NCBI GenBank assembly: GCA_947244595.1
Contig: CAMXKT010000003.1
Location: 1 to 56,431 of the forward strand
Source: an uncultured Oscillibacter sp.
GTDB lineage: Bacteria > Bacillota > Clostridia > Oscillospirales > Oscillospiraceae
Length of the DNA: 56,431 nt
Reading direction: 5' to 3'
Shown here: piece after piece, positions 8,019-16,800 of the stretch
How the letters are laid out: each line of letters begins with the position of its first letter
Numbering within the stretch: position 1 is the first letter of the stretch
Made by a program: the position numbers and the translations under genes
Notes under the pieces: generated by a model
Databases searched by the model: none
What the model was told of the DNA's origin: nothing
The model's input: the letters and a program-made list of their open reading frames with translations, nothing else

Positions 8019-8136
8019 AGGGTTCCTCCATACTTGTCCGGGGTAGTTGAACGGCTTCCATCATACCACAAACCGGAAGGGAAGTAAATGACGAACTGTG
8101 AACAAAATCCGGCGGGGCTCCCTGGATTTTCCAGAC

Positions 8137-8165
8137 TGGACAAACCGCCGCTTTCGCGCTATGAT
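8137..8165 (+). promoter_or_regulatory. Sigma-A promoter of the ferredoxin gene
   Basis: TGGACA and TATGAT are separated by 17 nt, about 30 nt before the ferredoxin start. Confidence 0.65.
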
Positions 8166-8195
8166 GGAGGCAGAAGAAAAAAGGAGGGTCCGCCT

Positions 8196-8384
8196 ATGAC
8201 CGTCACTGTGGATCAAGCCCGCTGCATCGCCTGCGGCATGTGCGCCTACGCCGCGCCGGAGGTCTTCCGCGTCGTCGGGAACGCCTCCACCGTCATCGCC
8301 CAGCCGGAGGGAAAGGCCCCCCGGGTTCGGGACGCCGCCAACGGCTGTCCCGTGAACGCCATACTTTTCTTGAAAGAAAAGTAG
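8196..8384 (+). CDS. Ferredoxin, single [4Fe-4S] cluster
   Basis: Small electron carrier of 62 residues. The ligands are Cys10, Cys13 and Cys16 (CIACGMC) and Cys51 (CPVNA), so it should carry one [4Fe-4S] cluster. The start at 8196 has AAGGAGGG upstream; the in-frame start at 8088 has no such site. The last codons (ending ILFLKEK) are encoded by the first arm of a palindromic element that also provides the stop codon. It could feed electrons to ferredoxin-dependent enzymes such as the TrxB-like protein at 864-1673, but this is inference. Confidence 0.9.
   Translation: MTVTVDQARCIACGMCAYAAPEVFRVVGNASTVIAQPEGKAPRVRDAANGCPVNAILFLKEK
8362..8383. repeat. Short palindromic element overlapping the ferredoxin 3' end
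   Basis: Perfect 10-bp inverted repeat TACTTTTCTT/AAGAAAAGTA with a 2-nt loop, followed by GGCAAAAGAACTTTAA. It encodes the last ferredoxin residues and most of the stop codon. Confidence 0.6.
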
Positions 8385-8435
8385 GCAAAAGAACTTTAAC
8401 ACGCTCTGGCAGCCCGGCAATACACCAAAACGAAG

Positions 8436-8478
8436 CGGCGGCAACGAAGTCTCATCTTCGCTGCCGCCGTTTTCTTTT
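8436..8478. terminator. Bidirectional terminator between ferredoxin and tex
   Basis: A 14-bp stem with one mismatch (CGGCGGCAACGAAG/CTTCGCTGCCGCCG), flanked by an A run on the left and a TTTTCTTTTTT tract on the right, between convergent genes. Confidence 0.8.
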
Positions 8479-10641
8479 TTACTTCGCCTGCTTCATGGAA
8501 AGGGAGATCCGCTTCCGCTTCTCGTCCACCTCCAGGACCGCGACTTTCACCACGTCCCCCACAGACACCACCTCCGAGGGGTGCTTCACCCGGCGGTCCG
8601 CCACCTGGGAGATGTGAACCAGCCCGTCCTGGTGGACGCCGATATCCACGAAGACGCCGAAGTCGATAACGTTCCGCACCGTGCCCGTCAGGGTCATGCC
8701 GGGCTTTAAGTCCTTCATGTCCAGCACGTCCGTCCGGAGCACCGGCTTGGGAAGGTCCTCCCGTACGTCCCGGCCGGGCTTCATCAGTTCCGCCACCACG
8801 TCCCGGAGGGTGGGCACGCCCACGCCCGCCTCTTCGGCGGCCTTCTCCTCGCCGTAAGCGGACACCTGGGCGGGGAGGTTTTCCAGCTTCCCGGCCTTCA
8901 CGTCCGAGAGGCTGTGGCCCGTCAGAGCCAGCAGCTTTTCCGCCGCGCCGTAGCTCTCCGGGTGTACGGCGGTGTTGTCCAGCACGGACTTGCTCTCCGG
9001 AACCCGAAGGAAGCCCGCGCACTGCTGGAAGGCCTTGGGCCCCAGCTTGGGGACCTTTAAAATCTGCTTTCGGGCGGTGAAGGGGCCGTTGGCCTCCCGG
9101 TAGGCCACGATGTTTTTCGCCGTGGCCGCCGTCAATCCGGAGACCCGCTGGAGGAGGGACGGGGAGGCCGTGTTCACGTCCACCCCCACGGCGTTGACGC
9201 AGTCCTCCACCACGCCGTTCAGGGCCTCGTCCAGGCGTTTCGGCGGACAGTCGTGCTGGTACTGCCCCACGCCGATGGCCTTGGGGTCGATCTTCACCAG
9301 CTCCGCCAGGGGATCCTGGAGACGCCGGGCGATGGACACGGCGGAGCGGAGATTTACGTCGTACTCCGGGAACTCCTCCGCCGCCAGGGGGCTGGCGGAG
9401 TAGACGGAGGCCCCGGCCTCAGAGACGATCATATAGCTGACGTTTGCCCCGGCGGCGTTTTCCTGATGGATGAGCTCCACGGCCATTTGCTCCGTCTCCC
9501 GGCTGGCGGTGCCGTTGCCGATGGCGATGTGCTCCACGCCGTGTCTCTCAATCAGCTTCGACAGGGCGGCAATGGCCTCCTTCTTCTGCCGCTCGCCGTA
9601 GGTGGGGTAGACCACGGCGGTGTCCAGCACCTTGCCGGTTCCATCCACCACGGCCACCTTGCACCCCATGCGGTAGCCCGGGTCCAGGCCCATAGTCACC
9701 TTGCCCTTCACCGGGGGCTGCATCAAGAGGGGCTTCAAGTTCAGGGCGAACTGGCCGATGGCCCCCTCGGCGGCGGCCTCCGTCAGGGTGGACCGGGCCT
9801 CCCGCTCCAGGGAGGGGAAGATCAGACGGTCGTAGGCGTCCTCCGCCGCGGCCTTGACAAACGCCATGGCGGGAGTCCCGGGGACCACCACCCGGCGGCG
9901 CAGGGTCCGCAGGGCCAGCTCCCGGTCCATCTCCACAGAGACCTTGAGTTTCCCCTCCTTCTCCCCCCGGTTGACGGCCAGCACTTGGTGGCCCAGCATC
10001 CGGGAGAGGGGCTGGGTGAAGTCGTAGTAGAGCCGGTAGACGGTGTCCTCCTCCGTGGTGGCCTCGCTGCGGAGCTTTCCGTCTCTCGCCAGCAGGGCCC
10101 GGAGGGCCTTTCGCAGCTCCGCGTCGTCGCTGAGGGTCTCGGCCACGATGTCGCCGGCTCCCGCCAGGGCGTCTTCCGCCGTCTCCACGCCCTTCTCGGG
10201 GTCGATATACTTGGCCGCCTCCGTCAGGGGGTCCGGGCAGTCCCGCCCCTGGGCGAAGAGCAGCTCCGCCAGGGGCTGGAGGCCCTTCTCCCGGGCCGCG
10301 GTGGCCCGGGTCCGTCGCTTCTGCTTATAAGGGCGGTACAGGTCCTCCACCTCCGCCAAGGTGGCGGCGGCGTCAATGGCCCGGGCCAGCTCCCCGGTGA
10401 GCTTGCCCTGCTCCTCGATGGACTTCTTCACGGCCTCCCGCCGCTCCTGGAGGCCCCGGAGATAGTTCAGCCGCTCTTCCAGATTGCGGAGGGTGGTGTC
10501 GTCCATGGCCCCGTGAAGCTCCTTGCGGTAGCGGGCGATGAAGGGGATGGTGTTGCCCTCGTCCAGCAGGCGGACCACGTTGTCCACGTACTGTTCGGGC
10601 TGGTTCAGCTCTTGGGAGAGCTGGGCGATGATGGCGTCCAT
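8479..10641 (-). CDS. tex: Tex family RNA-binding transcription accessory protein
   Basis: A 720-residue nucleic-acid-binding protein of the Tex/YhgF family. Visible in order are the N-terminal helical domain (FIARYRKELHGAMDD near 35), an RNase H-like YqgF domain (GLDPGYRMGCKVAVVD near 320), a helix-hairpin-helix region (NTASPSLLQRVSGL near 490) and a C-terminal S1 RNA-binding domain (GTVRNVIDFGVFVDIG near 650). In other bacteria it supports transcription and RNA turnover. It starts 10 nt after the MATE gene stop, so the two are probably cotranscribed. Confidence 0.96.
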   Translation of the reverse strand: MDAIIAQLSQELNQPEQYVDNVVRLLDEGNTIPFIARYRKELHGAMDDTTLRNLEERLNYLRGLQERREAVKKSIEEQGKLTGELARAIDAAATLAEVEDLYRPYKQKRRTRATAAREKGLQPLAELLFAQGRDCPDPLTEAAKYIDPEKGVETAEDALAGAGDIVAETLSDDAELRKALRALLARDGKLRSEATTEEDTVYRLYYDFTQPLSRMLGHQVLAVNRGEKEGKLKVSVEMDRELALRTLRRRVVVPGTPAMAFVKAAAEDAYDRLIFPSLEREARSTLTEAAAEGAIGQFALNLKPLLMQPPVKGKVTMGLDPGYRMGCKVAVVDGTGKVLDTAVVYPTYGERQKKEAIAALSKLIERHGVEHIAIGNGTASRETEQMAVELIHQENAAGANVSYMIVSEAGASVYSASPLAAEEFPEYDVNLRSAVSIARRLQDPLAELVKIDPKAIGVGQYQHDCPPKRLDEALNGVVEDCVNAVGVDVNTASPSLLQRVSGLTAATAKNIVAYREANGPFTARKQILKVPKLGPKAFQQCAGFLRVPESKSVLDNTAVHPESYGAAEKLLALTGHSLSDVKAGKLENLPAQVSAYGEEKAAEEAGVGVPTLRDVVAELMKPGRDVREDLPKPVLRTDVLDMKDLKPGMTLTGTVRNVIDFGVFVDIGVHQDGLVHISQVADRRVKHPSEVVSVGDVVKVAVLEVDEKRKRISLSMKQAK

Positions 10642-10651
10642 AAAACCTCCC

Positions 10652-12064
10652 TTATCCGTTGGCCTGTTTCTTCTGCTGGAGGGCCGCGATGCGCTCCTCC
10701 GCTCCCCGCATGGTCTTGCGGAGGAAGATGATGCTCAAAATCAGGGATACCACCTCCGAGATGGGGAAGCAGAACCACACCAGGTCCAGAATTCCCGTCT
10801 GGGCCAGCAGCCAAGCCGACGGCAGCAGCGCCGCCAGCTGGCGGCAGACGGAGCAAATGAGGGTGTATACCGGGTTGCCGATGGCCTGGCACACGGACCC
10901 GGCGATGATGTCGAAGCCCGCCAGCAGGAAGGAGTAGCTGATGACCCGCAGGGCCACCGTGCCGATGGAGAGCATCTCCTCCGAGGCGTTGAAGAAGCCC
11001 AGAAGCGTACCGGGAATCAGGTTGAAAGCGGCGCAGCCGGCGACCATGATGACCGTGGCCGTGACGGCGGTGAGCTGGAAGGTCTTGCGCACCCGGTCCA
11101 GCCGGGCCGCCCCGTAGTTATAGGAGATGATGGGCACCATGCCGTTATTCAGGCCGAAGACGGGCATGAAGATGAAGCTCTGGAGCTTAAAGTAGGCCCC
11201 GAAGACCGCCGTGGCCGTGTCCGTGAAGGAGATGAGGATCTTGTTCATGCCGAAGGTCATGATGGACCCGATGGACTGCATGACAATAGAGGGCAGGCCC
11301 ACCCGGTAGATCTCCCGGGCGATGAACCGGTCCGGCCGGATGTCCCGGAGGCGGATGTGGATGTCCTTGTTGAAGCGGAGGTTCATCCAGAGGCCGATGA
11401 AGGCGGCCACGATCTGGCCCAGCACCGTGGCGGCGGCGGCCCCGGCCACCTCCATCCGGGGGAAGCCGAAGAGGCCGAAGATCAAAATGGGGTCCATGAT
11501 GATGTTGATGACCGCCCCGATGAGCTGGGTAATCATGGAGTACACCGTCCGGCCTGTGGACTGGAGGAGCCGCTCGAAGCAGAACTGGCTGAAGATGCCG
11601 ATGGAGAGGCCCAGGCAGATCCTGGCGTAGTCCGTGCCGTAGTCCACAATGGGGGCGATGTCCGTCTGGGCCAGGAAGAAGGGCCGGGCCAGCAAAATGC
11701 CGCACACGCCGAAGACCACGGCGCTGACCAGGAAAATGAAGATGCCCGTGTTGGCGGCCTGGTCGGCCTGGTCCTGCTTCTTCTCGCCCAGGGACCGGGA
11801 CAGCAGGGCGTTCATGCCCACGCCGGTGCCGCCGCCCACGGCGATCATCAGGTTTTGCAGGGGGAAGGCCAGGGACACGGCGTTCAGGGCGTCCTGGCTG
11901 ATCCGGGCCACGAAGATGCTGTCCACCACGTTGTAGAGGGCCTGGACCAGCATGGAAATCATCATAGGCACCGCCATGCCCGCCAGCAGGGGCGCGATGG
12001 CCATGGTGCCCATCTTATTTTCCTGAGGGGCGGGGGAAGCTGATTGCAAATGGTTGTTTTTCAT
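10652..12064 (-). CDS. MATE family efflux transporter
   Basis: A 470-residue inner-membrane protein with about 12 hydrophobic segments in two similar halves, typical of cation-coupled multidrug exporters. The N-terminal half contains LVQALYNVVDSIFVAR, and GGGTGVGMNALLSRSLG follows in helices 2-3. AGAAAGGATACT precedes the ATG. tex follows closely. The substrate cannot be inferred. Confidence 0.93.
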   Translation of the reverse strand: MKNNHLQSASPAPQENKMGTMAIAPLLAGMAVPMMISMLVQALYNVVDSIFVARISQDALNAVSLAFPLQNLMIAVGGGTGVGMNALLSRSLGEKKQDQADQAANTGIFIFLVSAVVFGVCGILLARPFFLAQTDIAPIVDYGTDYARICLGLSIGIFSQFCFERLLQSTGRTVYSMITQLIGAVINIIMDPILIFGLFGFPRMEVAGAAAATVLGQIVAAFIGLWMNLRFNKDIHIRLRDIRPDRFIAREIYRVGLPSIVMQSIGSIMTFGMNKILISFTDTATAVFGAYFKLQSFIFMPVFGLNNGMVPIISYNYGAARLDRVRKTFQLTAVTATVIMVAGCAAFNLIPGTLLGFFNASEEMLSIGTVALRVISYSFLLAGFDIIAGSVCQAIGNPVYTLICSVCRQLAALLPSAWLLAQTGILDLVWFCFPISEVVSLILSIIFLRKTMRGAEERIAALQQKKQANG

Positions 12065-12100
12065 CTCTAGTATCCTTTCTGTATATGCGGGGCCTTGCTG

Positions 12101-12134
12101 AAAAAGGACGCGGCCATAACAGCCGCGCCTTTTA
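12101..12134 (-). terminator. Intrinsic terminator of prfB
   Basis: On the minus strand a CG-rich stem (GCGCGGC/GCCGCG with flanking A/T pairs and one bulge) ends in CCTTTTT, just after prfB. Confidence 0.75.
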
Positions 12135-12145
12135 AAAGGCTGGGG

Positions 12146-13270
12146 TTATTTCTTTAACTCTCCGGTTGCAAGCTGGGTTAAATAGGCGTTCAAAAAGCCG
12201 TCCAGGTCCCCGTCCATGACGCCGTCGATGTTGGCGGTCTCGAAGCTGGTCCGGGTGTCCTTCACCATCTGGTAGGGCATGAAGACGTAGGACCGGATCT
12301 GGCTGCCCCACTCGATCTTCATCTGGACGCCCTTGATGTCGGAGATTTTTTCCGCGTGCTGCTGGGCTTTCAGCTCCAGGAGCTTGGCCCGGAGCATCTT
12401 CATGCAGTTGTCCTTGTTCTGGAACTGACTCCGCTCCTGCTGGCTGGCCACCACGATGCCCGTGGGCTTGTGGATGAGCCGGACGGCGGAGGAGGTCTTG
12501 TTGACGTGCTGGCCGCCCGCGCCGCTGGCCCGGTAGACCTGCATCTCGATGTCCTCGTCCCGGATCTCGATGGACTCGTCGTTCTCCAGCTCCGGCATGA
12601 CCTCCACGGCGGCGAAGGAGGTCTGCCGCCGGGCGTTGGCGTCGAAGGGGGAGACCCGGACCAGCCGGTGGACGCCGTTCTCGCTCTTGAGGAGGCCGTA
12701 GGCGTTCTCTCCCTCGATGGAAATGGCGGCGGATTTGATGCCCGCCTCGTCCCCGTCCTCGTAGTCGAGAATTTTATAGGTGAAGCCCTTCCGCTCCACC
12801 CAGCGGGTGTACATGCGGTAGAGCATCTGGGCCCAGTCCTGGGCCTCGGTGCCCCCCGCCCCGGCGTGGAACTGCAAAATGGCGTTGCACCCGTCGTACT
12901 CCCCGGAGAGGAGAGTGGCCATCCGGGTTTCGGCGGCCCGGTCCTCCAGGGCGGCGTACTCGGCTTTCAGCTCCTCCAGAATCTCGGCGTCGTCGGCCTC
13001 CTGGCCCATCTCGCACAGGGCCGTCAGGTCCTCCCAGGAGGCGATCAGCTTCTCCTGCTTCGTGATCTTGTTCTGGAGCTGTTTCAGGCGCTGCTGGACC
13101 TTCTGAGAGCGCTCCAGGTCGTTCCAGAAGCCGTCCTGGGCGGTCTCGTCCTCCAGCCGCGCGGCCTCCTGCCGGGCCGCCTCAATGTCCAGGGCGGCGG
13201 AGAGCTCGTCCAGCTCCGGCTTCAAGTCCCGGAGCTTCTGCTTGTAGGCGTCGTATTCAATCAAAGCCAT
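12146..13270 (-). CDS. prfB: Peptide chain release factor 2
   Basis: Recognises UAA and UGA stop codons and triggers release of the finished protein. The 374-residue sequence has the catalytic GGQ motif in ASGAGGQHVNKTSSA (about 246-260). The whole frame is open from MALIEYDAYKQKL; the usual programmed +1 frameshift at a UGA near codon 25 is absent, and the region reads through as SAALDIEAAR. A clear promoter lies upstream. Confidence 0.97.
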   Translation of the reverse strand: MALIEYDAYKQKLRDLKPELDELSAALDIEAARQEAARLEDETAQDGFWNDLERSQKVQQRLKQLQNKITKQEKLIASWEDLTALCEMGQEADDAEILEELKAEYAALEDRAAETRMATLLSGEYDGCNAILQFHAGAGGTEAQDWAQMLYRMYTRWVERKGFTYKILDYEDGDEAGIKSAAISIEGENAYGLLKSENGVHRLVRVSPFDANARRQTSFAAVEVMPELENDESIEIRDEDIEMQVYRASGAGGQHVNKTSSAVRLIHKPTGIVVASQQERSQFQNKDNCMKMLRAKLLELKAQQHAEKISDIKGVQMKIEWGSQIRSYVFMPYQMVKDTRTSFETANIDGVMDGDLDGFLNAYLTQLATGELKK

Positions 13271-13307
13271 GACACTTCTCCATCCTTACAGTTTTCTCAG
13301 CCTATGT

Positions 13308-13336
13308 ATTATATAGGAGGGAAATTTATTTGTAAA
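13308..13336 (-). promoter_or_regulatory. Sigma-A promoter of prfB
   Basis: On the minus strand TTTACA and TATAAT are separated by 17 nt, about 40 nt before prfB. Confidence 0.8.
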
Positions 13337-13381
13337 GAGAAACCTTTCCAACTTTTTGCCCCGGCTCCGTAATCAGGAAAA

Positions 13382-13411
13382 TTGACAAAAAACGCCCGCC
13401 GGTGGTATACT
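13382..13411 (+). promoter_or_regulatory. Promoter of the small hydrophobic peptide gene
   Basis: TTGACA and TATACT separated by 18 nt. The transcript would have a structured leader of about 85 nt (GCTGCCCC/GGGGCAGC stem) before the 28-residue gene. Confidence 0.75.
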
Positions 13412-13501
13412 GTTTTCAGCGCTGCCCCATGGCGGGCGGCCGGTCCCCTGCGGCAGGGGGCAGCTTCTTGTCCCCTGATCGAGAGAAAGGGGGGCTGTCC
13501 T

Positions 13502-13588
13502 ATGATTACATATTCAGATCTTTTTGAGTTCTGTTTGGTCATCATCGGCGTTTGCAGTCTGTTTCTACAGGCCCGCAAAAAGAAGTAA
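13502..13588 (+). CDS. Putative holin-like/Fst-type toxin peptide (type I TA)
   Basis: A 28-residue peptide beginning MITYSDLFEF, with one hydrophobic segment (about 8-22) and a basic tail ARKKK. This is the build of the putative holin-like and Fst/TxpA-type membrane toxins of Firmicutes, which damage the membrane when overproduced. AAAGGGGGG precedes the ATG, and the leader could fold over this site. The gene ends inside a hairpin shared with a convergent antisense RNA. The toxic role is inferred from these similarities. Confidence 0.7.
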   Translation: MITYSDLFEFCLVIIGVCSLFLQARKKK

Positions 13589-13664
13589 CCGCCCCTGGCT
13601 CCAACCGTGGCGGTTACTTCTTTGTAACTAGCAGGGGGCCAGCCGTCTGCCGGCAGCGCCCTAT
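13576..13664 (-). ncRNA. Candidate antisense RNA antitoxin
   Basis: A strong minus-strand promoter at 13671-13698 should start an RNA near 13664 that ends after the shared hairpin, at a TCTTTTT tract near 13576. It overlaps the 3' end of the toxin mRNA. It also carries the complement of a repeat present in the toxin leader (GCAGGGGGCAGC at 13453-13464 against GCAGGGGGCCAGC at 13631-13643), and a second, shorter match involving CAGCGC. This is the architecture of RNA II in par/Fst-type loci. Confidence 0.6.
13582..13623. terminator. Bidirectional terminator shared by toxin mRNA and antisense RNA
   Basis: Perfect 12-bp arms GAAGTAACCGCC (13582-13593) and GGCGGTTACTTC (13609-13620), with T-rich tracts after the stem on both strands. 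Confidence 0.75.
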
Positions 13665-13670
13665 AGCTTC

Positions 13671-13698
13671 ATTATACACAATTCCGCTCCTTTGTCAA
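13671..13698 (-). promoter_or_regulatory. Promoter of the antisense RNA
   Basis: On the minus strand exact TTGACA and exact TATAAT are separated by 16 nt, pointing into the 3' end of the toxin gene. Confidence 0.75.
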
Positions 13699-13767
13699 CC
13701 TGGACAAAGGGGCTTTTGTCACAATATGATACCAAAATGTTGCCGCTTATTCACAGTTTGTTCATGA

Positions 13768-13797
13768 TTGTGGACGGGCTTTCCGGTATGGTATAAA
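13768..13797 (+). promoter_or_regulatory. Promoter of the 1391-residue SLH protein gene
   Basis: TTGTGG and TATAAA separated by 18 nt, followed by a small CGGGATTGTCCCG hairpin and a GGAGG ribosome site. Confidence 0.5.
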
Positions 13798-13853
13798 GAG
13801 CGGGATTGTCCCGTTTGAGACATCCAATTTTCGGCAGGCACGGAGGTAACCTT

Positions 13854-16800
13854 ATGAACAATTTTTGGAAGAAAAAATTCCCGGCGTTTCTCCTGACGCT
13901 GGTGATGCTGGCGAGCCTGGCGCCCGCCGCGCTGGCAGTCCCCCTGCCTACGGCGGGCGACCGCGCTTGTACGGTCACCAGCGGGCAGCACAGCTGGGAC
14001 AGCGGCTTAGTGACCAAAGAGGCTGCTTGCATAAGGGACGGCGTGCGGGTGTACACCTGCCGGAACTGCCCCGTAACGGTTACCGAATCAATTCCCAGAA
14101 CCGGCGTCCACGATATGCAGGTCGTCTCCGGCGGTACGCCGGCTACCTGTGTTGCGCCGGGGCGGGAAAAGCTCAAGTGTCGGAACTGCACTGAGGAGGG
14201 TACGCGTGATATTCCCGCCACCGGGAACCACACCCCCGACGCGAACGGTATCTGCTCCGTCTGCAAACAGCAGGTCGTGACGGCGGCGGACTACTTTACC
14301 GTCACCTACCGGATGGGCAGTACGACCTCCTCGGAGAGGGTGCGTAAGGGCGGTTATCCCGCCAGCGTGCCCAGCAATCCCGGCCTGACCAGCGTCGCGG
14401 GCAGCCACGCCTTTGTGGGCTGGGTCAAGGGGGACCTCTCCTATCCCGGCTACCGGAACCAGACCACGCTGAACGTCGCCGGGACCGCCGTCACCGGCAA
14501 CGTGACCTATACCGCCGTCTACCGCCTGAACGCCACGGGACGGAACGACTCCCTGACCGTGGGGACCACCGGCGGCAAGCTGGTGGGCGCCGAACTCCGC
14601 GACAAGGTGGCCGCCGTCTTCGGCTCCCTGACCGGAACCAGCGCCTTTTCCTCCATCGAGCTGAAATCCACCAGCGGCAGCGGCAAGCTCTACCACAACA
14701 ACAAACAGGATTCCCTCTGGAACCGCTATAACTACAGCGAGCTGTCCAACTACGTCTACTACGCCCCCAGCACCTCCAACAGCCTGAGTGTGGCCTATAC
14801 CGCCGTGGACCAGTACGGAAACCAGATTTCCGGTTCCGTCACCCTCTCCGGCACGCCCACAAACTCCTCGGACATCATCCTCCGGGTGGCCCCCGGCGGT
14901 ACTGTGAACTTCCAGGTGTCCCGCTTTGACGAGGCCTACAAAAAGCTCAGCAGCGACAGCGCCGTCCTGCAGTACGTGGACTTCGCGGTGGGCAGCGACT
15001 ACCGGAACTTCGACGGAAAGATCTACACGGGAAACATCGCCCTCAGCGCAAACGACCTGGACGACTACGCTTTCTATACCGACGAGCGCTATAGCGGCAA
15101 ATACGCCCTGGGCTCCCTGAGCTTCCGGGCGGACAGCCGGGCCGACATCGGCGACGAGCTGACCATGACCGTCCGGTACTATGACCGCTACACCCACTAT
15201 GACGGAACCCTCCGCGTCATCGTGGACCGGGACGGCAAGCAGGACGGCGAGGTGGTCTACCGGGTGGCCCCCGGCGGCTCCGTCACCTTCAACCGCAGCG
15301 ACTTCAACCAGGCCTATCAGGATTTGGCCAACACCAACCGGACGTTGAACTATGTGGAGTTCGTCCCCGGGGACGCATACACCGGCTTCGCCGGAAAGAT
15401 CAGCGTCGCCGGACACTCCGACTACACCAAAAACGAGCTGTCCAAGGAGTGGTTCTACTACTCCACCGACCGGCGGGACAGCTACGGCATCGACGATCTG
15501 GTCTTCCGGGCCTCCAGCGGCGCCAGGGACGGGGATTCCCTGGAGATCCCCTTCTGGGCCTGCTATGACCGGGACGACGAGGTGAAATGCACCCTGCGGA
15601 TTGTCATCGACAAGAACGGGTCCCAGGACACCGTCACCCTGAACGTGGCCCCCGGCGGCACCGCCCGCCTGGACAAGTCGGCCTTCAACAAGGTCTACCA
15701 GTACCTCTCCAACACCAGGAGAGACATCACCGCCGTGTCCTTCTACGCGCCGGACAGCTACCGAAACTTTGACGGCGCGCTGTACGTGAAGAATGTGGAC
15801 CTCCGCCTCCAGGATCTGACCCACGACGAGACCTGGTTCTATTACAGCTCCCGCGACGCGGGCCGGGACGACTACCTGCTGGAGGACGTGACCTTCCAGG
15901 CGGACCGGGACGCCCGGGAGAACGCCAGCCTGGCCATCCCCTTCCGGGCCTACTACAGCAACGACCGGGAGGATTACGAGGAGGGCACTTTCCGCATCGT
16001 GATCACCTCCGAGGCCAATACCATCACCTATGAGGCGGCCCCCGGCGGATCCGTTGTCTTCACCTCCAGCGACTTCAACCGGGCCTACCAGACCATGTCG
16101 GGCACCAGCCGGACCATCAAGTATGTGGCCTTTGAGGCGGGCAGCGACTACGCCAGCTTCGCCGGGAAGCTCTACATCGGAAACGTGCCCCTGACCCGCA
16201 GCGACCTCACCTACGCCAAGACCCAGTTCTACAACGGGACGCCCAACTACGGCACCTACTCCATCGGCAGCCTCTATTTCCGTCCCGACGCCGCGGCCAA
16301 GGACGGCAGCTCCCTGACCATGCCGTTCCGGGCCTATTACGACGGCAGCGACTACGAGCAGGGCACCTTGAAGCTGGTCGTGGGCTCCGGCGGGGATATC
16401 TCCTACACTGTTACCCCCGGCAAGACGGTGAACTTTGACCGGACCAAGTTTGACGACTTCTTCCGCAAGACCTACTCCAGCTCCAGCCTGGACTACGTAA
16501 TCTTCGAGGTGCCCGGAACCGCCGACTTCCCGGACGCCAGCGGCACCCTCTATACCGGGTACGGCACCAGCTATTCCGCCTCCTTCTCCCGCACCAGTCT
16601 CCGGGACGTGCGCTTCTACTACAACGCCAATGACGCGGGCCGGAACGACTACGCCCTGAACGACCTGACCTTCGCCGCCGCCAGCTCCTTCACCAGCGGC
16701 AAGGTGTACCTGCGCTTCACGGCCTACGGCGCCAACGACCGCTCCGTGGAAGGCTCCCTGGTCATCACGCCGACGACGGCCTCCGTCACCTCCAACCTGG

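Noticed and set aside
6201..8087. Long plus-strand frame opposite the SLH glycosidase gene
   Set aside because: Same kind of shadow; no ribosome site and a Gly-rich sequence without domains.
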